Shown here piece after piece: positions 42,827 to 52,634 of a stretch of DNA of 64,000 nt (position 1 is the stretch's first letter; each line of letters starts with the position of its first letter). The DNA comes from Sphingomonas sp. MA1305 (GTDB taxonomy: Bacteria > Pseudomonadota > Alphaproteobacteria > Sphingomonadales > Sphingomonadaceae): the NCBI RefSeq assembly GCF_016107325.1, contig NZ_RCVT01000003.1:248001-312000 (forward strand), written 5' to 3'. A model generated the notes under the pieces. It was not told the origin of the DNA and did no database searches. It worked only from the letters and a program-made list of their open reading frames with translations. A program made the position numbers and the translations under genes.

Positions 42827-45165
42827 GCATCGTCGAAACGGTCAAACAGGCGGCGCAGGGCGTCGCGCAGAGCGCGATGCAGAAGCTGGTGCCGCTCGCC
42901 CCCGACAGCTGGATTCCGGGCGGCGTCCCCGATCCGCTGATCGCCCGCAAGCACGGCCTGATCGGGTCGCCGGTGTCGCGCCTCGACGGCGCGCTCAAGG
43001 TGCAGGGCGAGGCGCGTTTCGCGGCCGAATATCGCTTCGACGACATGGTCTATGCCGCGCTCGCCTTCGCAACGATCGCGCGCGGCCGGATCACCGCGAT
43101 CGACAGCACCGCGGCCGAGGCGGCGCCCGGCGTCGTGCTGGTGATGACCCACCGCAACGCGCCGCGGATGAACAAGCCCGGCGTCTTCGGCTCGTCGCCG
43201 ACCGCGGTCGGCCCCGCCGATCTGCCGATCCTGCAGGACGATCGCATCCACTGGAACGGCCAGCCGATCGCCTGCGTCCTCGCCGAGACGCAGGAACAGG
43301 CGGATCATGCCGCCAGCCTGCTGCGCTTCACCTTCGCCGAGGAACCGTCGACCACCAGCCTCGAACAGGCGAAGGCGAACGGGATCGAAAAGGGCGTATT
43401 CATGGGCCGCCCGCTCGCCGACACGATCGGCGACGCCGATGCGGCGCTGGCCACGGCGGCGCACCGGGTCGACCAGCGCTATTTCACGCCGCGCCACAAC
43501 CACAACCCGATCGAACCGCATGCGGCGACGCTGGCATGGCAGGGCGACGAACTGATCATCCACGACGCCAGCCAGATGGTCACCGCACAGGCGCAGACGA
43601 TCGGCGAGGTGTTCGACCTGAAGCCTGCACAGGTGCGCCTGACCTCGCCCTATGTCGGCGGCGGCTTCGGTTCGAAGGGCCTGTGGGATCATCAGATCAT
43701 CGGCGCCGCCGCGGCCAGGCTGGCGGGACGGCCGGTGCGCATCACGCTATCGCGCGAGGGCGTCTACCGCACCGTCGGCGGCCGCACCCTGACCGAACAA
43801 CGGGTCGCGATCGGCGCCGACGCCGATGGCCGGTTCCAGGCGCTGATCCACACCGGCCTGTCGGTGATGACGCCGCACAACAACATGCCGGAACCGTTCA
43901 TCCTCGGCACCCGCGCCGGCTATGCCGCGCCCAACATCACGCTGGGCGTCGAGGTGACGCGGATGAACATGCTCGCCAACACCTTCATGCGCGCGCCAGG
44001 CGAGGCGGTCGGCACCTTCGCACTGGAATGCGCGATCGACGAACTGGCGGTCGACATGGGCATCGATCCGGTCGAACTGCGCCTGCGCAACGAGCCGGAC
44101 AAGGACCCGACCTCGGGCCTGCCCTTCTCGTCGCGCCATATCGTCGAGGCCTGGCGACAGGGGGCGGAGAAATTCGGCTGGGCCGATCGTCCGACCACCG
44201 CCGGTACGCGCCGCGACGGCGAATGGCAGATCGGCGTCGGCTGCGCGACCGGCACCTATCCCTATTACCGAATGCCGGGCGCGCAGGCGCGGATCACCCT
44301 GGTCCGCGACGGCGACGCAGTGCGCGCGCAGGTCGATGTCGCGGCGGCGGAAATGGGGATGGGGACGTCGACCACCACCGCGCTGGTCGCGGCGGAACGG
44401 CTCGGCCTGCCGCTCGACCGGGTCGCGGTCGACTACGGCGATTCGCTGATTCCGGGGGCGATCATGGCCGGCGGGTCGCAACAGACCGCGGCGATCGGCG
44501 CGGCGGTGATCGCCGCGCACAATGCGCTCGTGGCCGAATTGCTCAAACTCGCCGGCAACGATTCGCCGCTTGCCGGCCTGTCGCCGGACGAGGTCGGCAG
44601 CGAGGAGGGCGGCCTCACCAAGCTCGACGATCCGGCCCGCCGCGAAAGCTATGCCTCGATCCTCGCCCGGGCGCAGCGCGATCAGGTGCAGGTGACGCAG
44701 GCCGGCTCGCCGCCGCTCGAGCTGATGCACTGGTCGATGCATTCGCACAGCGCCCTGTTCTGCGAGGTCCGGGTCAATGCGGTCACCGGCGAGACGCGGG
44801 TCAGCCGCTTCCTCGGCTCGTTCGATTGCGGCCGCATCCTCAATCCCAAGACGGCGCGCAGCCAGTTCCGCGGCGGCATCATCATGGGCCTCGGCATGGC
44901 GCTGATGGAGGAAACCCAGTTCGACGAGCGCTACGGCCGGATCATGAACCCCAGCCTCGCCGAATATCACGTCCCCGTGCATCTCGACGTGCCCGACATC
45001 GACGTGATCTGGACCGACATCGCCGATCCGCACACGCCGATGGGCGCGCACGGTATCGGCGAGATCGGCATCACCGGTGTCGCCGCGGCGGTCGCCAATG
45101 CGATCTACAACGCCACCGGCAAGCGCATCCGCGACCTGCCGATCACTTTGGATAAGCTATTGTAA
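42823..45165 (+). CDS. Molybdenum aldehyde/xanthine dehydrogenase, catalytic subunit
   Basis: This 780-residue subunit binds the molybdopterin cofactor. It shows SPYVGGGFGSKG, RAPGEAVGTFALE, MGMGTSTTTALV, AGGSQQTAAIGAAV and the catalytic Glu747 in GIGEIGITG. Sequence and gene order resemble PaoC (aldehyde oxidoreductase) more than xanthine dehydrogenase. It hydroxylates an aldehyde or N-heterocycle; the substrate is not known. Subunits A, B and C are translationally coupled. No XdhC-type chaperone or cofactor gene follows. The operon is just downstream of the ModE-controlled receptor. Confidence 0.93.
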   Translation: MSIVETVKQAAQGVAQSAMQKLVPLAPDSWIPGGVPDPLIARKHGLIGSPVSRLDGALKVQGEARFAAEYRFDDMVYAALAFATIARGRITAIDSTAAEAAPGVVLVMTHRNAPRMNKPGVFGSSPTAVGPADLPILQDDRIHWNGQPIACVLAETQEQADHAASLLRFTFAEEPSTTSLEQAKANGIEKGVFMGRPLADTIGDADAALATAAHRVDQRYFTPRHNHNPIEPHAATLAWQGDELIIHDASQMVTAQAQTIGEVFDLKPAQVRLTSPYVGGGFGSKGLWDHQIIGAAAARLAGRPVRITLSREGVYRTVGGRTLTEQRVAIGADADGRFQALIHTGLSVMTPHNNMPEPFILGTRAGYAAPNITLGVEVTRMNMLANTFMRAPGEAVGTFALECAIDELAVDMGIDPVELRLRNEPDKDPTSGLPFSSRHIVEAWRQGAEKFGWADRPTTAGTRRDGEWQIGVGCATGTYPYYRMPGAQARITLVRDGDAVRAQVDVAAAEMGMGTSTTTALVAAERLGLPLDRVAVDYGDSLIPGAIMAGGSQQTAAIGAAVIAAHNALVAELLKLAGNDSPLAGLSPDEVGSEEGGLTKLDDPARRESYASILARAQRDQVQVTQAGSPPLELMHWSMHSHSALFCEVRVNAVTGETRVSRFLGSFDCGRILNPKTARSQFRGGIIMGLGMALMEETQFDERYGRIMNPSLAEYHVPVHLDVPDIDVIWTDIADPHTPMGAHGIGEIGITGVAAAVANAIYNATGKRIRDLPITLDKLL

Positions 45166-45180
45166 TGAATTGACAATTTT

Positions 45181-45209
45181 GGCGGAGTGGCCGTCTGGGC
45201 CACCTCGCC
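45181..45209. terminator. Hairpin between convergent operons
   Basis: GGCGGAGTGGCC and GGCCACCTCGCC pair with two mismatches around a 5-nt loop, between the molybdoenzyme catalytic gene and the convergent prmA. It could end both transcripts. Confidence 0.45.
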
Positions 45210-45237
45210 TGTGCGTGAACTTCGAGAACTTCGGACG

Positions 45238-46188
45238 CTAGCGGCCGTCCGTCGCCCAGTCGCCCCGGCGGCTCGCGTCGGTGGCTGCGGCGGGCCGTGC
45301 GGTCGCGGCGCCCTGCAGGCGCAGGATCGTCCAGTCGCCCCGCACGTCGCGCCCCGTCTCCCGCGCGCCCTGCGCCGCATAGGCCTCGACCACCTTCGCC
45401 GCCTGATTGGACAGCAGGCCGGCCAGCACGATCGTCGCGCCGGGGGCAGCGATGCCCGCGACCTCCGGCGCCATCGCGATCAGCGGCCCGGCCAGGATGT
45501 TGGCGATGACGAGGTCGTAGGGGCCGCCCGCGACGATCGCCGGGTCGCGCGTCCCGTCGGCGACGATCAGCGCGACCTCCTCGACCTCGTTGAACGCCAT
45601 GTTCTCGCGCGTCACGTCGACCGCGATCGGGTCGATGTCGGTCGCCGTCACCGCCGCCTCCGGCCACAGGTGCCGCGCCGCGAAGGCGAGCAGGCCGGTG
45701 CCGGTGCCCAGATCGATGATCCGCGCAAAGCCGGCGCCCTCGACCGCCAGCCTGTCGAGCATCGCCAGGCAGCCGCTCGTCGTGCCGTGGTGGCCCGTAC
45801 CGAACGCCTGGCCGGCGTCGATCAGGAAGGCGCGCCCACCCTCCGGCGTCTCGACCGGATGTGCGCTGGTATGGACGACGAAGCGGCCCTCGCGGATCGG
45901 CTCCAGCCCGGCCTGGCTCATCGCCACCCAGTCGGCGTCGGTCAGCGGCTCGACGACCGGGTCGCGCCCACTCGCGCTCGGCACCAGCGCGTGCAGCGAC
46001 GCGAGCATCGCCGCATCGGGCTCGGCGTCCATATAGGCGTCGAGCCGCCAGCGCTCGACATCGTCCTCGACCTCTTCGGTGGTCATCAGCACCGCGTCGA
46101 TCGCCAGGTCCGACGCGGCGTCGATCGCCTCCGCCTCGGCGCGGGTGCAGGGCAGGGTGACCTTCCAGCTGGTGACTTCAGCGGACAT
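45238..46188 (-). CDS. prmA: Ribosomal protein L11 methyltransferase
   Basis: This is a 316-residue SAM-dependent enzyme that methylates lysines and the N-terminus of ribosomal protein L11. Motifs are FGTGHHGTTSGCL, DLGTGTGLLAFAA (SAM loop), ATDIDPIAVDVTREN and the target-site NILAGPLIAMAP. The N-terminal substrate-recognition domain (1-95) is present. The start overlaps the preceding SDR gene's 3' end by 11 bp. A basic C-terminal extension of about 25 residues is unusual but harmless. Confidence 0.92.
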   Translation of the reverse strand: MSAEVTSWKVTLPCTRAEAEAIDAASDLAIDAVLMTTEEVEDDVERWRLDAYMDAEPDAAMLASLHALVPSASGRDPVVEPLTDADWVAMSQAGLEPIREGRFVVHTSAHPVETPEGGRAFLIDAGQAFGTGHHGTTSGCLAMLDRLAVEGAGFARIIDLGTGTGLLAFAARHLWPEAAVTATDIDPIAVDVTRENMAFNEVEEVALIVADGTRDPAIVAGGPYDLVIANILAGPLIAMAPEVAGIAAPGATIVLAGLLSNQAAKVVEAYAAQGARETGRDVRGDWTILRLQGAATARPAAATDASRRGDWATDGR

Positions 46189-46873
46189 AGCTGGCTCCGT
46201 TCACGTCGAGCACCGCGCCGGTCATCGAGGCCGGGGCCTCCAGCGCGCAGAAGCGCGCGACCTTGGCGACCTCCTCGGGCATCGCCACCTTGCCGAGCGG
46301 GATGTCGGCGAGCAGGCCCTCGCCGCCGCGGCTGGCGAGATAGTCGTCGGCCATGCCGGTCATCGTAAAGCCGGGGCAGATGGCGAAGGCATAGATGCCC
46401 TCGCGCGCATAGCCGCGGGCGATCGTCTTGGTCATCGCCACCATGCCGGCCTTGGCCGCGGCATAATGCCAGTGCGCCGGGCTGTCGCCCCGATAGGCGG
46501 CGCGGCTGGCGATGTTGACGATGCGACCGTGCGTGCCGCGCTCCTGCCAGTGGCGCACTGCGAGCCGGGACAGCTCCGCCGCCGCGGTCAGGTCGATGCG
46601 CAGGGTCCGTTCCCAGTCGCCGACCCAGTCGTCGTGGTCGCGGTCGAGCGGATTGGCCTCGAACACCCCGGCATTGTTGATTAGCACGTCGATCGTGCCG
46701 TCCGCCTGCTCCAGCGCGGCCTGCCACAAGGCGCGTGGGCCGGCGGGGTCGGCGAAGTCGGCGGCGATGCCGCTCTGCGTGCCGTGGCCGATGACGGTCT
46801 GGCCGGCGTCGGTCAGCGCAACATGGATCGCGGCACCGATCCCGCGGCTCGATCCGGTGAGAAGGATAGTCAT
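46178..46873 (-). CDS. SDR-family oxidoreductase
   Basis: This is a 231-residue Rossmann enzyme with the NAD(P) loop ILLTGSSRGIGAAIH, VLINNAGVFEANP, IVNIASRAAYRG, and the catalytic YAAAKAGMVAMTK (Tyr-x3-Lys). It looks like a FabG-type 3-ketoacyl or sugar dehydrogenase; the substrate is unknown. The 3' end overlaps prmA by 11 bp, so both are likely co-transcribed. Confidence 0.85.
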   Translation of the reverse strand: MTILLTGSSRGIGAAIHVALTDAGQTVIGHGTQSGIAADFADPAGPRALWQAALEQADGTIDVLINNAGVFEANPLDRDHDDWVGDWERTLRIDLTAAAELSRLAVRHWQERGTHGRIVNIASRAAYRGDSPAHWHYAAAKAGMVAMTKTIARGYAREGIYAFAICPGFTMTGMADDYLASRGGEGLLADIPLGKVAMPEEVAKVARFCALEAPASMTGAVLDVNGASYVR

Positions 46874-46947
46874 CGCCTGCCCTTACGGCGGGCTGGGGCG
46901 ACCGGCAACGCCTGTTCCCCTCCCGCGGACGGGAGAGGGCAGGGGCG

Positions 46948-48348
46948 TCAGGCGGCGACCTTGGCGACGAACTCGCCGGCGCTCGACTTCAGCGTGGCCA
47001 GCCGGCCGTCGAGGCGGTCGAAGCCGCGGCCGACGCTGTCGATCTCGGTCGCCACCGCCTCGGTATCCTCACGGATCGCGGCGATGGTGGTGGACATGGA
47101 GTCGGCGGCGAGCGCGGTCTCGTCGACCGCAGCGGTGATCGCGGTCACCGTCTGCGCCTGTGCCTCCATCGCATAGCGGATGCGGTCGGCGCTTTCCTGC
47201 ACCTCGGTCACCGTCGTCTTGATCGAGGCATTGGTGTCGACCGTCGATCGGGTCGCGGCCTGGATCGAGGCGATCTTGGCGGCGATGTCGTCGGTCGCGC
47301 GCGCGGTCTGGTTGGCGAGGCTCTTCACCTCCTGGGCGACCACCGCGAAGCCGCGGCCGGCGTCGCCGGCGCGCGCCGCCTCGATCGTCGCGTTGAGCGC
47401 GAGCAAATTGGTCTGGCCGGCGATGTCGCGGATCAGACCCAGGATCGACTCGATCGACTTGGCATGGTCCGACAAAGCCTCCGACATGCCGACCGCATCG
47501 CTCGCCTGAACGCTGGCGCGCTGGGCGATCTCGGCGGCGGCCTCGACCTCGGTACGGGCATCCTCGATCGCACGGATCAGGCCGGCCGCAGTCTGCGCCG
47601 CCTCGCGCATCGCGACGGCGGACTGTTCGGCCGCGGCGGCGACCTCGCTTGCCTTGCCCAGCATGCCGCGCGCCGAACCCGAGCTGCGCTGCGCCTGCGA
47701 GCGGAGCGCCTGGCCCTCGTCGGTCGCGGTTTCGACGGCGCTGGCGATACCCTCGCGGAATTCCGAGGCCAGCCGGTCGCGGGCCACGCGATTGCTATAG
47801 TCGTGGAAGCCGGCGAACAGCTCGACGGTCAGCTCGGTCTCCATGCCGAACAGGCGCATCAGCACGTCGACCAGCACCGATCGGCGCGGATCGTCGGTGG
47901 GCAGCCGTTGCATCAGGGCCTTGAGCGCGGCGCGATCGGATGCGCAGGACATCGCCAGCACCTCCATCGTCGATACGCCCGCCGCATAGGCGGAGGCCAC
48001 GGCACGCTCGAGCGATTCGACCCATTCGCGGCCGCTGAGATTGCAGAAGCGGTTGCGCAGATAGGTAATGCCCACCGCGACGCGCCGCTCACGCTCGTGC
48101 AGCGACCATTCCGGTGCGCCGGGATTCTGCAGACGCCAATGGCCCCAATAGGCCTCGACGATATCGGCCGCATCGGGCTCGATGATCGACCACAGTTCGA
48201 CGGCGCGCTGGACCAGCGTGTTCTCACCCCCGTCGAACGCCTTGATCCGACTGGTCAGGTCGATCGCGGCGGCGATCGTGGTCGGCTGGGGCAAAGCGAT
48301 ATCGGACAAGTCGGCACTCCGCGACGCTGATTGAGGTTCTGTCCGCAT
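46948..48348 (-). CDS. Soluble chemoreceptor with globin-like N-terminal domain
   Basis: This 466-residue cytoplasmic methyl-accepting protein has no transmembrane segment. Residues about 40-195 form a helical domain whose pattern (VAYW-like EAYWGHW, then [19 protein letters not shown]) resembles the globin-coupled or protoglobin sensor fold. Residues about 205-460 are a chemoreceptor signalling domain with tip motif [21 protein letters not shown] and [20 protein letters not shown]. The segment [14 protein letters not shown], where HemAT-type sensors have the heme-ligating histidine, shows no His. It may thus sense something other than O2 by heme. The gene is divergent from sdhC. Confidence 0.82.
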   Translation of the reverse strand: MRTEPQSASRSADLSDIALPQPTTIAAAIDLTSRIKAFDGGENTLVQRAVELWSIIEPDAADIVEAYWGHWRLQNPGAPEWSLHERERRVAVGITYLRNRFCNLSGREWVESLERAVASAYAAGVSTMEVLAMSCASDRAALKALMQRLPTDDPRRSVLVDVLMRLFGMETELTVELFAGFHDYSNRVARDRLASEFREGIASAVETATDEGQALRSQAQRSSGSARGMLGKASEVAAAAEQSAVAMREAAQTAAGLIRAIEDARTEVEAAAEIAQRASVQASDAVGMSEALSDHAKSIESILGLIRDIAGQTNLLALNATIEAARAGDAGRGFAVVAQEVKSLANQTARATDDIAAKIASIQAATRSTVDTNASIKTTVTEVQESADRIRYAMEAQAQTVTAITAAVDETALAADSMSTTIAAIREDTEAVATEIDSVGRGFDRLDGRLATLKSSAGEFVAKVAA

Positions 48349-48451
48349 CGCTATCGCCCATTGGTTAATGGTCAGTTAGAGCGCAGGCATACGGCTTGCA
48401 TCATCGGCGCACGCGCCTAATAGGCAGGGCAATCATACCCGAGGACCGTCC

Positions 48452-48880
48452 ATGGCATCCCGCACTCCGGCTCGTCCGAAGAGCCCACATCTCTTTGCCG
48501 GCTTTCTGAAGCTCCACTATGCCTGGGGACCGCACATGCTGGTCTCGATCCTTCATCGCGCGACCGGCACGGTGATGGCGACGCTCGGCACGGTGATGCT
48601 GGTGTGGTGGCTCGCGGCACTGGCGGGCGGGGCGGAAAGCTATGCGACCTTCCGCGACGTTTTCACGACGTCGGCGGGACACCTCAACATCATCGGCTGG
48701 CTGGTCGGTGTCATGCTGAGCTGGGCGTTCTTCACGCACATGCTCAACGGCATCCGCCACCTGGTGATGGATGCGGGGGCCGCGTTCGAGCTGAAGCGCA
48801 ACAAGATGTTCAGCCTGGTCGTGCTGGTCGGCGGCATTGCGCTGACCGCCGCCTTCTGGCTCTATCAGGGGATCAAGTGA
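48452..48880 (+). CDS. sdhC: Succinate dehydrogenase cytochrome b subunit SdhC
   Basis: This 142-residue membrane anchor of complex II has three helices. The quinone/heme region includes [24 protein letters not shown] (Ser/His/Arg near the quinone site) and the heme-ligand segment [13 protein letters not shown]. It passes electrons from the iron-sulfur subunit to ubiquinone. The stop overlaps the next start (TGATG). A divergent chemoreceptor shares its upstream region. Confidence 0.95.
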   Translation: MASRTPARPKSPHLFAGFLKLHYAWGPHMLVSILHRATGTVMATLGTVMLVWWLAALAGGAESYATFRDVFTTSAGHLNIIGWLVGVMLSWAFFTHMLNGIRHLVMDAGAAFELKRNKMFSLVVLVGGIALTAAFWLYQGIK

Positions 48881-49263
48881 TGGGTTCGGGCACCAGCATC
48901 GGCCGCGTCCGCGGCCTCGGCAGCGCCAAGGAAGGCGCGCATCATTGGTGGCGCCAGCGGCTGACCGCCGGATCGAACCTGTTGCTGATGCTCTGGTTCG
49001 TCATCTCGATGGCGCGTCAGCCCGCCTTCGACTACACGTCGATGCACCTGTGGCTGTCGTCGGCCTGGGTCGCCATTCCGATGATCCTGCTCGTCGTATC
49101 GGTCTTCTATCACTTCCGCCTCGGCCTGCAGGTCGTGATCGAAGATTACCAGCACGACGAACAGCGCGTCGCCGCGCTGATCGCGCTCAACTTCTTCACG
49201 GTCGGCACCGCCGCCGTCGCCATCTTTGCGATCCTGCGGGTCGCCTTCGGAGCTGCCGCATAA
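48880..49263 (+). CDS. sdhD: Succinate dehydrogenase membrane anchor SdhD
   Basis: This 127-residue three-helix anchor starts with the family's [20 protein letters not shown] (AKxGxxHWWxQRLTA) and ends with a helix containing [15 protein letters not shown], in which the His is the probable heme ligand. It overlaps sdhC by one base and sdhA by one base (TAATG), so all three are tightly coupled. Confidence 0.95.
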   Translation: MGSGTSIGRVRGLGSAKEGAHHWWRQRLTAGSNLLLMLWFVISMARQPAFDYTSMHLWLSSAWVAIPMILLVVSVFYHFRLGLQVVIEDYQHDEQRVAALIALNFFTVGTAAVAIFAILRVAFGAAA

Positions 49264-51065
49264 TGGCTGATGCGTACAAGATCATCGACCACACGTACGA
49301 CGCTGTGGTCGTCGGCGCGGGCGGATCGGGCCTGCGCGCCGTCATGGAATGCGCGCAGAACGGTCTGAAGACCGCCTGCATCACCAAGGTGTTCCCGACG
49401 CGCAGCCACACCGTCGCGGCGCAGGGGGGCATCGCCGCGTCGCTCGGCAACATGGGTCCAGATCACTGGACCTGGCATATGTACGACACCGTCAAGGGTT
49501 CCGACTGGCTCGGGGACCAGGACGCGATCGAATATATGGTGCGCGAGGCGCCGGCCGCGGTCTACGAGCTGGAACATGCCGGCATGCCGTTCAGCCGCAC
49601 GGACGAGGGCCGCATCTACCAGCGCCCGTTCGGCGGCATGATGCAGAACATGGGCGAGGGCCCGCCCGCGCAGCGCACCTGCGCCGCGGCGGACCGTACC
49701 GGCCATGCGATGCTGCACACGCTCTACCAGCAATCGCTGCGCTACGATGCCGATTTCTACGTCGAATATTTCGCGCTCGACCTGATCATGGAGAATGGCG
49801 AGTGCCGGGGCGTCATCGCCCTGTGCATGGAAGACGGCAGCATCCACCGTTTCCGCAGTCACAACACCGTGCTCGCCACCGGCGGCTACGGCCGCTGCTA
49901 TTTCTCCGCGACCTCGGCACATACCTGCACCGGTGACGGCGGCGGCATGGTGCTGCGCGCCGGCCTGCCGCTACAGGACATGGAGTTCGTCCAGTTCCAT
50001 CCGACCGGCATCTACGGCGCGGGCGTGCTGATCACCGAGGGTGCGCGCGGCGAGGGCGGCTATCTGACCAATTCCGAGGGCGAGCGCTTCATGGAGCGTT
50101 ACGCCCCCTCGGCGAAGGATCTGGCATCGCGCGACGTCGTGTCGCGGTCGATGGCGATGGAGATGCGCGAAGGCCGCGGCGTCGGCCCGCACAAGGACCA
50201 TATCTTCCTGCACCTCGACCATATCGATCCCAAGGTGCTGCACGAGCGGCTGCCCGGCATCACCGAGACGGGCAAGATCTTCGCCGGCGTCGACCTGACC
50301 CGCCAGCCGCTGCCGGTGACGCCGACCGTCCACTACAACATGGGCGGCATCCCGACCAACTTCCACGGCGAGGTCGTCCAGCTGAAGGACGGCAATCCGG
50401 ACAGCGTCGTCCCGGGCCTGTTCGCGGTCGGCGAGGCGGCGTGCGTCAGCGTGCACGGCGCCAACCGCCTCGGCTCCAACTCGCTGATCGATCTGGTCGT
50501 GTTCGGTCGGGCGACGGGCAAGCGGATTGCCGACATCACCAAGCCAAACACCAGCCACAATCCGCTGCCCAAGGGCTCGGAAGAGCTGGCCTTGGGCCGT
50601 CTCGACACGTTCCGTCATGCCGCCGGCGGCTCGCCAACCGCGCAGATCCGTCTTGAGATGCAGCGCACCATGCAGAAGCATTGCGCCGTGTTCCGCGACA
50701 ATGCGCTGCTGAGCGAGGGGCAGACGCTGATCAACGGCCTGTACAAGCGCATGGCCGATGTCGGCATCCAGGATCGCAGCCTGATCTGGAACACCGATCT
50801 GGTCGAGACGCTGGAACTCGACAATCTGATCAGCCAGGCCGTGGTGACGATGGAATCGGCTGCGAACCGTAAGGAATCGCGCGGGGCGCACGTCAACGAG
50901 GATCATCCGGATCGCGACGACGCGAACTGGATGAAGCACACGATCACGACCTTCGACGGCTGGGGCGGCGAGGGCGGCAGCACCGCGATCGATTATCGCC
51001 CGGTGCATGATTACACGCTGACCGACGAGGTCGAGTACATCAAGCCGAAGAAGCGGGTGTATTGA
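49263..51065 (+). CDS. sdhA: Succinate dehydrogenase flavoprotein SdhA
   Basis: This 600-residue flavoprotein oxidises succinate to fumarate. The FAD loop is [12 protein letters not shown], and the covalent FAD histidine is His49 in SHTVAAQGG. The dicarboxylate site includes [11 protein letters not shown], a catalytic-arginine region RGEGGYL, and [10 protein letters not shown] with [11 protein letters not shown]. Length and motifs are fully normal. A strong terminator follows, so the operon ends here without sdhB. Confidence 0.97.
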   Translation: MADAYKIIDHTYDAVVVGAGGSGLRAVMECAQNGLKTACITKVFPTRSHTVAAQGGIAASLGNMGPDHWTWHMYDTVKGSDWLGDQDAIEYMVREAPAAVYELEHAGMPFSRTDEGRIYQRPFGGMMQNMGEGPPAQRTCAAADRTGHAMLHTLYQQSLRYDADFYVEYFALDLIMENGECRGVIALCMEDGSIHRFRSHNTVLATGGYGRCYFSATSAHTCTGDGGGMVLRAGLPLQDMEFVQFHPTGIYGAGVLITEGARGEGGYLTNSEGERFMERYAPSAKDLASRDVVSRSMAMEMREGRGVGPHKDHIFLHLDHIDPKVLHERLPGITETGKIFAGVDLTRQPLPVTPTVHYNMGGIPTNFHGEVVQLKDGNPDSVVPGLFAVGEAACVSVHGANRLGSNSLIDLVVFGRATGKRIADITKPNTSHNPLPKGSEELALGRLDTFRHAAGGSPTAQIRLEMQRTMQKHCAVFRDNALLSEGQTLINGLYKRMADVGIQDRSLIWNTDLVETLELDNLISQAVVTMESAANRKESRGAHVNEDHPDRDDANWMKHTITTFDGWGGEGGSTAIDYRPVHDYTLTDEVEYIKPKKRVY

Positions 51066-51098
51066 TCACGTCGATCTGACACGTTCGTCGAGCGGCAA

Positions 51099-51137
51099 GG
51101 GGCGGGGGGAGTGCAGTCCTCCCCCGCCCCTTTTCGT
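51099..51137 (+). terminator. Rho-independent terminator after sdhA
   Basis: GGGGCGGGGG and CCCCCGCCCC form a perfect 10-bp GC stem (51099-51108 with 51121-51130), followed by TTTTCGTTT. It lies 33 nt after the sdhA stop and is the clearest terminator in the window. Confidence 0.9.
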
Positions 51138-51216
51138 TTGTCGAAGGTGAAGCATTTGTGCCCTTGCTGAGGCCCTCTGGCTCTGCCATCGTATACGATC
51201 TACGAGGTGAGTTTCG

Positions 51217-52113
51217 ATGCGCGTTCTGGCCCTGACACTGATTGCCTTCTCCTCCGCCACCGCAGCGCAGACTCATCTCGAGGGTCCGGATTACGCCGCA
51301 ACCGTTGTCACGGCGCCGCCGCCCGCGCTGAAACTCGATCGCTTCTACAGCCGCTATGTCGATGCCGCGGGTATTCCGGTCGCTGCCTCCTCGAAGGTGC
51401 CGCCGGTCGCCCTGCTGTTCGCGCGCGACGTCATCCGCGACATGCTGGTCGAGCGGCCCGACCTCCGCCATTGGCTGATCGCGCGCGGCTATCGCGTCGC
51501 GGTGATGTCTCCCGAAGAGGGGACGATGGATCTTCCCGAACAGCGCGACTGGAAGAAGCCGAAAGCCGACGATCCGGCTTTAACGGTCTGCGAACGCAAA
51601 CATTATGACGAACGGATCGGGCGTCTTACCGACGCACAATATTGGAACGGCCGCGCCCGTGGCATGGGCGGCAAGCTGACCTCTGGGGCCGAGGAAAACC
51701 TGCTCGGGCTCGACCACGACCGCTATCGTGGCGAGAACATCTTCGTGCATGAATTCAGCCATGCGATCCTCGATGCGGTGATCGAGGCCGACCCCTTGCT
51801 CTACCAGCGCGTCGAACGCGCTTATGCCGCGGCGCTGGCGGCCGGGCGGTGGAAGGGCGAATATGCCGCCACCACCGTCCAGGAATACTGGGCCGAGGGC
51901 ACGCAATTCTGGTTCAACTCAAACAAGGTCGCCCGCTTCGGCGACGTTGTCGTGCTGTCCGATGCGGATCTGGTCCGGTACGATCCCGCCCTCGCCGACG
52001 TCCTGCGTGCCGTCTATGGCGATCGTCACCGGCTTGCAACGGACGTCTTCTGGAACAGTCCTGCCCGCGTGCCGCCGGGCGGCCCGCCGACCTTCACCGC
52101 CGAGGTGTGCTGA
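51217..52113 (+). CDS. Secreted putative zinc metallopeptidase-like protein (HEFSH)
   Basis: This 298-residue protein has a signal peptide (MRVLALTLIAFSSATAAQ). A zinc motif HEFSHAI lies near residue 180, with a later acidic EYWAEGTQFWF that could give the third ligand, as in gluzincins (HExxH...E). The C-terminal region has LSDADLVRYDPALADVL. Similar domains occur in anthrax-lethal-factor-like and related families of unknown function. A real peptidase activity is inferred only from the motif. It sits alone between sdhA and a leftward gene pair. Confidence 0.6.
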   Translation: MRVLALTLIAFSSATAAQTHLEGPDYAATVVTAPPPALKLDRFYSRYVDAAGIPVAASSKVPPVALLFARDVIRDMLVERPDLRHWLIARGYRVAVMSPEEGTMDLPEQRDWKKPKADDPALTVCERKHYDERIGRLTDAQYWNGRARGMGGKLTSGAEENLLGLDHDRYRGENIFVHEFSHAILDAVIEADPLLYQRVERAYAAALAAGRWKGEYAATTVQEYWAEGTQFWFNSNKVARFGDVVVLSDADLVRYDPALADVLRAVYGDRHRLATDVFWNSPARVPPGGPPTFTAEVC

Positions 52114-52116
52114 CGG

Positions 52117-52332
52117 TCACTCGGGCAGAAGATCCGCGAGCTGGCGGATCGCCTGGCCTTCGAAGGCCGCGACCGCCTCGCCGTCCAGGTCCACAGGTCG
52201 CTCCGGCGTTAGCACCGCCTCGTTCTGCAGGCCGTTGTCGAGCGCGAGCCACGCCCGCACCGCCCCGGCGAGGTTGGTCACCTCCGGCACCTCACTGTCG
52301 CCGCGCTGCACGGCGTCAAGGGCGGCGCTCAT
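52117..52332 (-). CDS. Small hypothetical protein
   Basis: This is a 71-residue frame with an ATG at 52332; an in-frame TTG at 52353 would add seven residues (LAEIDWT). The product has GDSEVPEVTNLAGAVRAWLALDN and a C-terminal VDLDGEAVAAFEGQAIRQLADLLP. It follows the small gene at 52346-52615 by a few bases and has codon usage like its neighbours. No family is recognised. Confidence 0.5.
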   Translation of the reverse strand: MSAALDAVQRGDSEVPEVTNLAGAVRAWLALDNGLQNEAVLTPERPVDLDGEAVAAFEGQAIRQLADLLPE

Positions 52333-52345
52333 CGTCCAGTCGATC

Positions 52346-52615
52346 TCAGCCAAGATCGTTCTCGCTGACGACGATCCGCTCCTGATCGGGATCGCGCGCC
52401 AAGGCGGCGGTGGCGGCGCGCTCCGCTGCGGCACTGTGCAATTGGAAGACGGGCAGAGGATCGGTCGGTACCGCGCCAGCCAGCGCCTCCAGGACGTCGT
52501 AGCGCAATGCGAAGTCGTAACGCTCGCCGCTTGCCTCGCCGGCGAACTCGATCTGCCGCTCGTCGACATTGTCGAACACGGTGGCGGTATCGATCGTCAC
52601 ATGGGATTCGGCCAT
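52346..52615 (-). CDS. DUF1488-like small protein
   Basis: This is an 89-residue soluble protein with an ATG at 52615. Its middle (GERYDFALRYDVLEALAG) and end (RIVVSENDL) resemble the DUF1488 pattern, an alphaproteobacterial family of unknown function. It lies in the same direction as the SDR gene upstream at 52635, with 19 bp between, and precedes another small gene. Confidence 0.5.
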   Translation of the reverse strand: MAESHVTIDTATVFDNVDERQIEFAGEASGERYDFALRYDVLEALAGAVPTDPLPVFQLHSAAAERAATAALARDPDQERIVVSENDLG

Positions 52616-52634
52616 AAACTTTGCGTCCTTTCGA

